Below, in pieces: positions 1-5,598 of a DNA stretch of 7,361 nt (its first letter is position 1; the number at the start of each line of letters is the position of its first letter). Both the position numbers and the translations under genes were made by a program. Source of the DNA: Bacilli bacterium (GTDB lineage Bacteria; Bacillota_I; Bacilli_A; RF39; UBA660); assembly GCA_022793145.1 (NCBI GenBank), contig JAAWCI010000033.1:1-7361 (forward strand). The letters run 5' to 3'. Under the pieces are notes generated by a model. That model was not told where the DNA came from, ran no database searches, and saw only the letters and a program-made list of their open reading frames with translations.

Positions 1-18
1 ATTATATCATATTTAGAT

Positions 19-70
19 AAAAAAAGTAAGAACTGTAAGCTTCAATTTTGGGAATAAAAGCTGTTCTTAC
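19..70 (-). terminator. Second intrinsic terminator, with bulged stem
   Basis: GTAAGAAC (26-33) pairs perfectly with GTTCTTAC (63-70). Inside it AGCTT (38-42) pairs with AAGCT (58-62), with a 4-nt bulge on one side. On the minus strand the stem is followed by seven Ts (25-19), giving a good Rho-independent terminator. On the plus strand ATTTTTATTAT follows, so it may also stop transcripts coming from the left. This could indicate a convergent gene beyond the window. Confidence 0.7.
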
Positions 71-94
71 ATTTTTATTATAAAACAATTTTTC

Positions 95-137
95 AAAAAT
101 AAAAAGACTATTCACAAAATTTATTTGTCAACAGTCT
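95..137 (-). terminator. Intrinsic terminator after the membrane-protein gene
   Basis: Arms 105-118 and 124-137 (14 nt each, 5-nt loop) pair on the minus strand with one G-U wobble and one G-G mismatch, and are followed by TTTTATTTTT. On the plus strand there are two real mismatches and no T-tract, so it acts on minus-strand transcripts. It lies about 90 nt beyond the stop of the unrecognised membrane protein. Confidence 0.7.
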
Positions 138-138
138 G

Positions 139-161
139 AAAAGAATTCTATGAATTCTTTT
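139..161. repeat. Perfect 10-bp inverted repeat
   Basis: AAAAGAATTC-TAT-GAATTCTTTT is a perfect palindrome with a 3-nt spacer. Read on the plus strand it runs into TCTTT, so it could act as a weak terminator for that direction; on the minus strand no T-tract follows the stem beyond its own four Ts. It may equally be a protein-binding palindrome or an mRNA 3'-end stabiliser. The stretch from 162 to 229 shows nothing else I can support. Confidence 0.5.
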
Positions 162-229
162 TCTTTAGTTATATAATTTGTACACAATTTTTATCTACTG
201 TATTTCAATTAAATAAATCATTTTTCTAT

Positions 230-1678
230 TTATAGTGCAAATAATTGTCCAATATTTTCAAAATAAAATTGAATTTTTTGCTTTTCTTCCTCTGTTAAAT
301 CAGTAATTAGCTTACTATTACTATCTTTTATTTCATCAAATGTTGCTCCTTTTGTTGTTTTTAAATCTAAATTTATATTCATGATTTCTAAAGACACGCC
401 CTGAGCTTTTACATGAAACAACAATTGAATTTTTTCTTGAAAGGAATCCTTTTTCTGATCTTCTAAAGTATGCGTTGAAGTCATTTCTAACATTGCCCCA
501 TTTGCTTCCATACTAAAATTATAAATTGTAGAATTTTCTTCTTCAGTAGCTACCAAAACCATTTCTAAATTGTTTTTTAATAATTGCAATTTCATCTTAA
601 ATCCATCTTTTTCTTCTTTCACAATAATTCTAAATAATAAAGATCCATTTTGTTCATATTCAAATACATAGTCATCACCCTTTGTTAGACTAAATTCTTC
701 ATTTTCATCTGTTGATAAAGATGCTTTTACTATTTTAGGAATTCCTTTTGTTACATTCACAGAATAACAAATTTGATAAGCTTCTTCAGACTTAATTTCT
801 TCTTTATTTGCAAACTCTGGATATAAATTTACAAGAAAATCATATGCCCTTTTATCTGCTTTCAAATCTTTTATAATATTTTTAGACAATTCATAATCTG
901 CTTTTTTATCAATGACAAAGCTAATTTTCGTAGTATAAATGGTTTTACCATCTATTGAAATTTTTTCTGGCTGTTTTTTTATATATGATGGTTTCATATT
1001 TTTTTTGAAACTTTTCTTTAAAACATTCCATACATATTCTACATCTTCTGGAAACGTCTTCTCATCAATATTATTAATAACTACATCTTGCTCTTCTAAT
1101 TGTAAATAAGTTCCCAAAACATCCTTTAATAAGATGTACTGTTTTTGGTCATAATTAATATAGCTTAAATTTAAAAAGTTTTCATCTTCCATTTTTCCAT
1201 TCATATTAACAAAGGATTTTTGATCTTTTTTACTAGTACGTGTTTCTAATTGAAAGGATAAAGCATTTATTTTTTGAAGAATAGATAATGTTTCATTGTC
1301 TATTTCTCCCATATTTGAAAAGAGAAAATCTCCAATTTTCATAGTTGCTGTTCCTTTTGTTGTCTTCTCATCCCAATTATACTGACTTGAATGGGATGGA
1401 ATTTTCACTATTTCAAGGCTATCTGTCCACATGTCTAATGATTTTATCAAAGCATATTTTGGATAAAGCCTTAAAAAACAAAAAACAAGCACCAAAAAGA
1501 AAATTGTAATAACAATAGCGATTGCTATAGGAATCCAATTCTTTTTTTTACTCGTTTTTCCCAAATTTGTAATACTTTTATTATCAAAGGTTTCTACCTT
1601 TTTCAAAGGTTCTTCTCTTACCATTTGATGAGCCATTTGTTCTATTTCATTTTGTTGTTCTATATTGTTTTCTTCCAT
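230..1678 (-). CDS. Unrecognised single-pass membrane protein with large extracytoplasmic domain
   Basis: I do not recognise this 482-residue protein. A Glu/Gln-rich cytosolic N-terminus (1-40) and a Lys-rich stop signal (KTSKKK, 41-46) precede one strong transmembrane helix at about 48-70. The remaining ~410 residues would be outside the cell. This part is rich in charged and aromatic residues in alternating patterns (for example repeated short segments ending in Tyr, Leu or Phe), suggesting a mostly beta architecture. Charge, length and style recall LolA/LppX-like or other lipoprotein-type domains, but there is no lipobox and I see no catalytic motif. Start: a GTG at 1687 sits only 2 nt from the GAGGG ribosome-binding site (1690-1694), so the ATG at 1678 is preferred although its 11-nt spacing is long. 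The gene has its own extended -10 promoter and is followed by terminators, so it can be a single-gene unit. Its position after spo0A hints at a sporulation or envelope role, no more. Confidence 0.8.
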   Translation of the reverse strand: MEENNIEQQNEIEQMAHQMVREEPLKKVETFDNKSITNLGKTSKKKNWIPIAIAIVITIFFLVLVFCFLRLYPKYALIKSLDMWTDSLEIVKIPSHSSQYNWDEKTTKGTATMKIGDFLFSNMGEIDNETLSILQKINALSFQLETRTSKKDQKSFVNMNGKMEDENFLNLSYINYDQKQYILLKDVLGTYLQLEEQDVVINNIDEKTFPEDVEYVWNVLKKSFKKNMKPSYIKKQPEKISIDGKTIYTTKISFVIDKKADYELSKNIIKDLKADKRAYDFLVNLYPEFANKEEIKSEEAYQICYSVNVTKGIPKIVKASLSTDENEEFSLTKGDDYVFEYEQNGSLLFRIIVKEEKDGFKMKLQLLKNNLEMVLVATEEENSTIYNFSMEANGAMLEMTSTHTLEDQKKDSFQEKIQLLFHVKAQGVSLEIMNINLDLKTTKGATFDEIKDSNSKLITDLTEEEKQKIQFYFENIGQLFAL

Positions 1679-1702
1679 TTTATACACTTCCCTCTACTCT
1701 AG

Positions 1703-1731
1703 ATTATACCAAAGCAACAAGAATATGTATA
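1703..1731 (-). promoter_or_regulatory. Extended -10 promoter upstream of the membrane-protein gene
   Basis: The minus strand shows TGG-TATAAT (1711-1703), a consensus -10 with the TGn extension. TATACA (1731-1726; 4 of 6 to the -35 consensus) lies exactly 17 nt upstream. Predicted transcription start is near 1696, so the leader is under 20 nt and begins at the ribosome-binding site. It lies immediately after the spo0A stop. No terminator separates the two genes, so read-through from spo0A is also possible. Confidence 0.65.
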
Positions 1732-1735
1732 TAAT

Positions 1736-2506
1736 TTAACATCCAACTTTATGAAAATCTAAACGAAGTTTATCTGCAATTGTTACAATAAACTCAGAAT
1801 TTGTTGGTTTTGCTTTGTCAATATCTACACTATGACCAAAGATTTCTTCCATTAAAGACCAGTTCCCACGATTCCAACTAACCTCTATAGCGTGACGAAT
1901 TGCTCTTTCTACTCTTGATACTGTTGTATCAAATTTATCTGCTAATTCAGGATATAGTTCCTTTGTAATTCCACCAATTGTTTCAGGTCGTTCAAAAATA
2001 ATTCCTATCCCTTCTCTGATATATTGATAGCCCTTAATATGAGAAGGTATTCCTAGTTCATGCAACATTTTTGTAATTGAAATCTGTAAATTATTATAAT
2101 AGAAATCAATATTCTTAGTTTCTTCTTTTTTTCTATTGGATTCTAAAATTCTTTTTTCTAAATCTGGTAATTCAAATGGTTTTAAAATAAAGTAACTAAC
2201 CCCATATTCTGATACTTCACGAATTACTTCACTTGCATTATAACTAGTTGCTACAATTACTTTTTTAGAAATCCCTCTTTTTTTCATTTCTTCTAATACA
2301 TAAATGCCATCCTTTTTTGGCATAATTAAATCTAATATAATTAAATCGTAATGATCTCTTTCTTTATCAATTAATTCGATTCCTTGTTCTCCATCATAAG
2401 CTTCAAAATTAATACTAATTGTTTCATGATTTTTAAAATATTCTTTGACCATTTCTACTAAATTTAAATTATCATCTACCATTAAAACTTTTATTTTGTC
2501 CATCAT
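1736..2506 (-). CDS. spo0A: Stage 0 sporulation response regulator Spo0A
   Basis: Master transcription factor for entry into sporulation, activated by phosphorelay or direct histidine-kinase phosphorylation. The receiver domain (about 5-120) has the acidic pair Asp11-Asp12, the phospho-acceptor Asp59 in LILDLIMP, the switch Thr87 and Lys109 in LKPF. A short linker leads to the Spo0A-specific output domain (about 140-250). This contains GIPSHIKGYQYIREGI, ITKELYPELADKF, the recognition-helix block TTVSRVERAIRHAIEV and the near-terminal PTNSEFIVTIADKLRL. These output motifs are found only in Spo0A. The protein has 256 residues against about 267 in Bacillus subtilis; the linker appears shorter. 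Two adjacent ATGs (2506 and 2503) follow GAGAGGGAGATTA; either may be used and the difference is one residue. It has its own candidate promoter and an upstream 0A box, suggesting autoregulation. The neighbours (tpiA upstream, an unknown membrane protein downstream) are unusual; spoIVB is not adjacent. Confidence 0.98.
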   Translation of the reverse strand: MMDKIKVLMVDDNLNLVEMVKEYFKNHETISINFEAYDGEQGIELIDKERDHYDLIILDLIMPKKDGIYVLEEMKKRGISKKVIVATSYNASEVIREVSEYGVSYFILKPFELPDLEKRILESNRKKEETKNIDFYYNNLQISITKMLHELGIPSHIKGYQYIREGIGIIFERPETIGGITKELYPELADKFDTTVSRVERAIRHAIEVSWNRGNWSLMEEIFGHSVDIDKAKPTNSEFIVTIADKLRLDFHKVGC

Positions 2507-2543
2507 TAATCTCCCTCTCTAGTACTGCCTCTACTGTATTTTT

Positions 2544-2573
2544 ATTATACATCTTACCTCTATTTTACTACAA
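2544..2573 (-). promoter_or_regulatory. Candidate spo0A promoter
   Basis: On the minus strand a perfect TATAAT (2549-2544) is preceded, after 18 nt, by TTGTAG (2573-2568; 3 of 6 matches to the -35 consensus). The expected start near 2537 leaves a leader of about 30 nt to the ATG. The weak -35 would suit an activated promoter, with the 0A box upstream. I looked for a sigma-H pattern here and found only a partial -35-like AGAGGTAAG with no matching -10. Confidence 0.5.
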
Positions 2574-2593
2574 GAGCGAAAAAGTTCTAGTTT

Positions 2594-2600
2594 TGTCGAA
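2594..2600. promoter_or_regulatory. Candidate Spo0A-binding site (0A box)
   Basis: The plus strand reads TGTCGAA (TTCGACA on minus), a perfect match to the 0A-box core bound by phosphorylated Spo0A in Bacillus and Clostridium. It lies in the 105-nt gap between tpiA and spo0A, about 60 nt upstream of the predicted spo0A transcription start. Its location ahead of spo0A itself makes it much more credible than a random 7-mer. Confidence 0.6.
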
Positions 2601-2611
2601 AAGAAGAGAAG

Positions 2612-3346
2612 TTACTTTTTTACAGCAACTTCTACAATTTTCAAAAACTTCTTAACATCTGTTGATGCTCCACCAACTAAAAATCCTGATACATTTGGAA
2701 TTGTATTCAAGTCTTTAATATTTTGATCATTAACACTTCCGCCATATATTACTGGAATATCCTCATAACGGAAATACTCAGATACAATACCTTTAATATA
2801 AGAAATTGTATCTGTAATATCTTTATTTGTTGGTGTAACATTGGTTCCAATTGCCCACACTGGCTCATAAGCAATTACAATATGATCAAAGTCTGCTTCT
2901 TCTAAATTACGTAACGCATTTAAAATTTGACGTTTTAAAACCCTCGCTGTTTTAAGTAAATTTTTTTCTTCAGCTGTTTCACCTATACATAAAATGACTT
3001 CTAATCCATATTTTAATGTAACCACTACTTTTTTATTAATATCTTGATCTGATTCTCTAAAATATCCTCTACGCTCACTATGCCCAATTATGGCATATTT
3101 AACCCCCATAGAAGCTACCTGAGCTGCCGAAATTTCTCCTGTATATGCACCACTATCCCTAAAAAATAAGTTTTGTACCCCTACTTTATAAGATTGTTTT
3201 AAAAAGTATGGAACATAAATATTACTAGGACAAATAACTACCTGTTCTCCCAAATCACTAGAATTAATTTTTCTTAAATATTCACTAATATCTCCTGCAA
3301 GTAAGTTCATCTTCATGTTTCCAACAACAATTTTTTTACTTTCCAT
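2612..3346 (-). CDS. tpiA: Triosephosphate isomerase (divergent)
   Basis: Cytosolic TIM-barrel enzyme interconverting dihydroxyacetone phosphate and glyceraldehyde 3-phosphate. At 244 residues it is slightly shorter than the usual ~250. The catalytic set is present: Lys12 in GNMKMN, His89 and Glu91 in IIGHSERR, and Glu161 in AYEPVWAIGT. Also present are the loop-3 segment QNLFFRDSGAYTGE (58-71), CIGET (120-124), the phosphate-binding YGGSVN and LVGGAS. Several normally constant positions differ. The usual GNWKMN Trp is Met, the loop-6 tip and hinge GTGK reads GTNV, and the usual APPF-type stretch reads CPSN. The enzyme should still be active, but it is a divergent branch. Its ribosome-binding site (AGAGGGG) lies inside the last codons of the glycosyltransferase gene and the two reading frames overlap by 11 nt, implying translational coupling. 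No convincing terminator follows. Confidence 0.96.
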   Translation of the reverse strand: MESKKIVVGNMKMNLLAGDISEYLRKINSSDLGEQVVICPSNIYVPYFLKQSYKVGVQNLFFRDSGAYTGEISAAQVASMGVKYAIIGHSERRGYFRESDQDINKKVVVTLKYGLEVILCIGETAEEKNLLKTARVLKRQILNALRNLEEADFDHIVIAYEPVWAIGTNVTPTNKDITDTISYIKGIVSEYFRYEDIPVIYGGSVNDQNIKDLNTIPNVSGFLVGGASTDVKKFLKIVEVAVKK

Positions 3347-4574
3347 AGAATCCCCTCTTTATTACTCCTTCAATAGTCCCGACTAAGGTATCTGATGATT
3401 CACCATGATTTGTGATTGCAATTTTATAAACATCAAGTACTCGTTCTGCAAAGTATTTAGAAGAATGCGTTTCTGCACTCACTCTAGCTTGCTTACTCAT
3501 TTTAGAAAGTATTTTTGTATGGTTTACTAAGTAATCTACTTTTTCTACATATCCTTTTAAATCATCAAACAAATAACCATTTAATTCATCTACTACAACA
3601 ATTCTAAAACTATCATCATTAACGGCTAATACTGGTAGCGAAGCTGCCATTGCTTCAATTACTGTAAGGCCTTGTGTTTCTGTTCTTGAAGCAGTTGCAA
3701 AAAGATCTGCAGCCTCATAATAAAGTGGAATATCATTATATGGAACTTTTCCTGTAAAAATAACATTTTTTTCTAAACTATATTCTTTTACCATTTTCTT
3801 AAAATGTTCCATATCAGGGCCATCCCCAACAATCAATAATTTTACATTAGGATGCTTTTTAATGATCTCTTTTTCTCCCTCAATCAAAACATCTACACTC
3901 TTTTCTCTCCCTAGTCTTCCTACAAATAATATCACAAAATCATCTTTTTGAATAGACAAATTCCGTCTTAATTCTAAAATTTGACTAATTTTAAAGTTTT
4001 CTCTGTAAAATCTGTCAATCTCAATCCCTGTTGGAATAATGTGAACATTTCTATCTACTTTATATTTTTCCTTAAATAAGTCATATGCTTTCTTGGTTGG
4101 AACAATTAACTCTGTAGCTGTTTTATCACAATAAAATTTTGTCAAATATTCTACAATCTTCTTACTAGTTCCATTAAAATATCCTTTGGTAATATAGTGT
4201 ACATAATCTTCATACATAGTATGATAAGTATGAACAATTGGAATATTCATTTGTTTGGCAATTAACCTCGCAAAAGTCCCTACTCCAAACTCTGTTTGAG
4301 AGTGAATGACATCTAGTTTCCAATTTTTAATTTTGTTAATCACGCGAACTGGGTAAATTCCTGTTAATCTGTAATCATAAATACCAATTGGAATGCCTGG
4401 AAGTCTAATAATTTTATTGTCATCTTCATATTTATAAGTTAAGTTTTCATTATTAACTGTTACAATAAATACTTCATGACCCAATTTTTCTAAAGCACCT
4501 TTAAGCATTACAATACTAGTAGATACCCCATTAATATATGGAGGATATGTATCCGTAAAAATTCCAATTCTCAT
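3336..4574 (-). CDS. GT4-family glycosyltransferase, probable 1,2-diacylglycerol glycosyltransferase
   Basis: A 412-residue retaining glycosyltransferase of GT-B fold. The N-terminal acceptor domain opens with FTDTYPPYINGVSTS (6-20) and carries HSQTEFGVG (91-99) and HTYHTMYEDYVHY (115-127). The C-terminal nucleotide-sugar domain shows PTGIEIDRF (181-189), FVGRLGREKSVD (217-228), VGDGP (249-253) and the EX7E catalytic motif with Glu299 and Glu307. The opening motif and the HTYHTxYEDYVHY block are typical of Firmicute and mollicute enzymes that put glucose or galactose on diacylglycerol, making membrane glycolipids and lipoteichoic-acid anchors. That acceptor is a family inference; other GT4 members act on different lipids. 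The frame is open upstream to 4646, but those 24 codons overlap the previous gene and lack family similarity. The ATG at 4574 has an excellent AAAGGAG site 8 nt upstream. The 3' end overlaps tpiA by 11 nt. No transmembrane helix is present, so it is probably peripheral on the inner leaflet. Confidence 0.9.
   Translation of the reverse strand: MRIGIFTDTYPPYINGVSTSIVMLKGALEKLGHEVFIVTVNNENLTYKYEDDNKIIRLPGIPIGIYDYRLTGIYPVRVINKIKNWKLDVIHSQTEFGVGTFARLIAKQMNIPIVHTYHTMYEDYVHYITKGYFNGTSKKIVEYLTKFYCDKTATELIVPTKKAYDLFKEKYKVDRNVHIIPTGIEIDRFYRENFKISQILELRRNLSIQKDDFVILFVGRLGREKSVDVLIEGEKEIIKKHPNVKLLIVGDGPDMEHFKKMVKEYSLEKNVIFTGKVPYNDIPLYYEAADLFATASRTETQGLTVIEAMAASLPVLAVNDDSFRIVVVDELNGYLFDDLKGYVEKVDYLVNHTKILSKMSKQARVSAETHSSKYFAERVLDVYKIAITNHGESSDTLVGTIEGVIKRGFYGK
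3351..3358 (-). promoter_or_regulatory. tpiA ribosome-binding site embedded in the glycosyltransferase 3' end
   Basis: AGAGGGGA lies within the last codons of the glycosyltransferase gene, about 5 nt before the tpiA ATG. The upstream stop codon is 11 nt inside tpiA, in a different frame. Ribosomes finishing the glycosyltransferase therefore pass over the tpiA start, a typical coupling arrangement. Confidence 0.75.
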
Positions 4575-4576
4575 AA

Positions 4577-5584
4577 TTATTTCTCCTTTGTATTTAAAGC
4601 GACAGCTCCTACTATAATTCCAAAATAATACGTAATAAAACGCCAAATTAACATCACAGATTTTAATGTACTTCCACTTAGAAAGTTTCCATAGAAAGTT
4701 AAAAAACTATATTCAAGTCCTCCTGTTCCTCCTGGAATTGGAACAAAAGATCCTATTAACATAACATAAGCAGAGGTAATTACAGTAAGACCTCCTGAAA
4801 GACTATGATAATCTCCTAATCCATAAAGAATAGTAAGAGGTATTAAGTAAAGACTCATTAAAGCAATTAAATTTAAAAAAATAAGTAAAATAAAGTGTTT
4901 TTTATCTTTCATTAATATTTTTGCACCACTATGAAATCTAGTTATATAATTTTTCCAATTTTCACTTGTTTTTTCTGGATTTTTTAAAAGTTTTATTTTT
5001 CCTAAAACATAAATCATTTTTTCTGCTATAAAATAATTTATTTTTTTAGCAAACGCTACAATAAAAAGAGCAATAATAACCAACGTATTAATAATAAAGC
5101 CAAGTGTTACTAGTTGTTTTAAAAAACCTACCTCAGGGTAAAAATGACAAAAATGATTTGTCACAATTGCAAATACTCCTAAAATTACTAAAGCGATCTG
5201 ATAAACAATAAAATCTTGAATAATAATGTTGGTTCCATCTGTAATTTTAATCCCTTCTTTTTTCAAAGAATATATTTGAAATGGCTGTCCTCCGCTTGCA
5301 AATGGAGTAATTCCATTAAAAAATTGAGTAAGTAAAATGTTTCTAAATGCTTGACTCATTTTATAATCGCTTTTAAAGTGTCTAGCAGTTTGATAAAGTA
5401 CTAAAGACTTCATAAACCAATATCCAAATATTAAAAAGATAGAAACCAAAAGCCACCAAATGTTGATGGTTAATATATTATGTACTATATCGTTAAAATC
5501 GTCTTTTAACGCAAAATAAAGTACAATAATAGTTACTAAAATTAATAATAAAATACTAAGTTTGCTTTTAAGCTTCCCTTTCAT
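4577..5584 (-). CDS. Flippase-like integral membrane protein (LPG synthase TM region / YbhN, UPF0104 family)
   Basis: A 335-residue polytopic membrane protein. Hydrophobic segments are visible near 8-24, 41-60, 124-142, 158-178, 230-253, 264-282 and 308-331. Two family signatures stand out: TPFASGGQPFQIY (93-105) and PIPGGTGGLE (282-291). These match the membrane domain that in MprF flips lysyl-phosphatidylglycerol across the membrane. The cytosolic aminoacyl-transferase domain of MprF is absent, so this is the stand-alone, YbhN-like form, whose substrate is generally unknown. The start is supported by AAGGA 8 nt upstream of the ATG. The gene begins 14 nt after pgk, and its stop lies 2 nt before the glycosyltransferase ATG. 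I infer that it translocates, or helps to handle, the lipid product of that enzyme. The family call is firm; flippase activity and substrate are inferred. Confidence 0.9.
   Translation of the reverse strand: MKGKLKSKLSILLLILVTIIVLYFALKDDFNDIVHNILTINIWWLLVSIFLIFGYWFMKSLVLYQTARHFKSDYKMSQAFRNILLTQFFNGITPFASGGQPFQIYSLKKEGIKITDGTNIIIQDFIVYQIALVILGVFAIVTNHFCHFYPEVGFLKQLVTLGFIINTLVIIALFIVAFAKKINYFIAEKMIYVLGKIKLLKNPEKTSENWKNYITRFHSGAKILMKDKKHFILLIFLNLIALMSLYLIPLTILYGLGDYHSLSGGLTVITSAYVMLIGSFVPIPGGTGGLEYSFLTFYGNFLSGSTLKSVMLIWRFITYYFGIIVGAVALNTKEK
4583..4589 (-). promoter_or_regulatory. Ribosome-binding site deciding the glycosyltransferase start
   Basis: AAAGGAG, a near-perfect Shine-Dalgarno match, lies 8 nt before the ATG at 4574 and inside the last codons of the flippase-like gene. 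It fixes the start at the MRIGIFTDTY methionine rather than the in-frame codon at 4646. Confidence 0.85.
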
Positions 5585-5598
5585 AACATCAATCCTTT

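Noticed and set aside
1679..1687. GTG start at 1687 for the unrecognised membrane protein
   Set aside because: Only 2 nt from the ribosome-binding site; the ATG at 1678 is more workable, though its spacing is long, so this is a preference, not proof.
2550..2565. Sigma-H-type -35 element (AGAGGTAAG) before spo0A
   Set aside because: Partial match only, and no GAAT-type -10 at the required spacing; the TATAAT is better read as sigma-A.
2574..2640. Possible terminator after tpiA (AAAAAGT and ACTTTTT arms)
   Set aside because: A seven-pair, almost all A-T stem around a 24-nt loop, with no T-tract beyond the stem itself; too weak to call.
2723..2905. 60-codon plus-strand open frame inside tpiA
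   Set aside because: Antisense shadow of tpiA: Ile/Asn/Cys-rich low-quality composition, and no recognisable domain; the minus-strand frame has full TPI motifs.
4575..4646. 24-residue N-terminal extension of the glycosyltransferase reading frame
   Set aside because: It overlaps the flippase-like gene, resembles no GT4 sequence, and the ATG at 4574 has an excellent ribosome-binding site.
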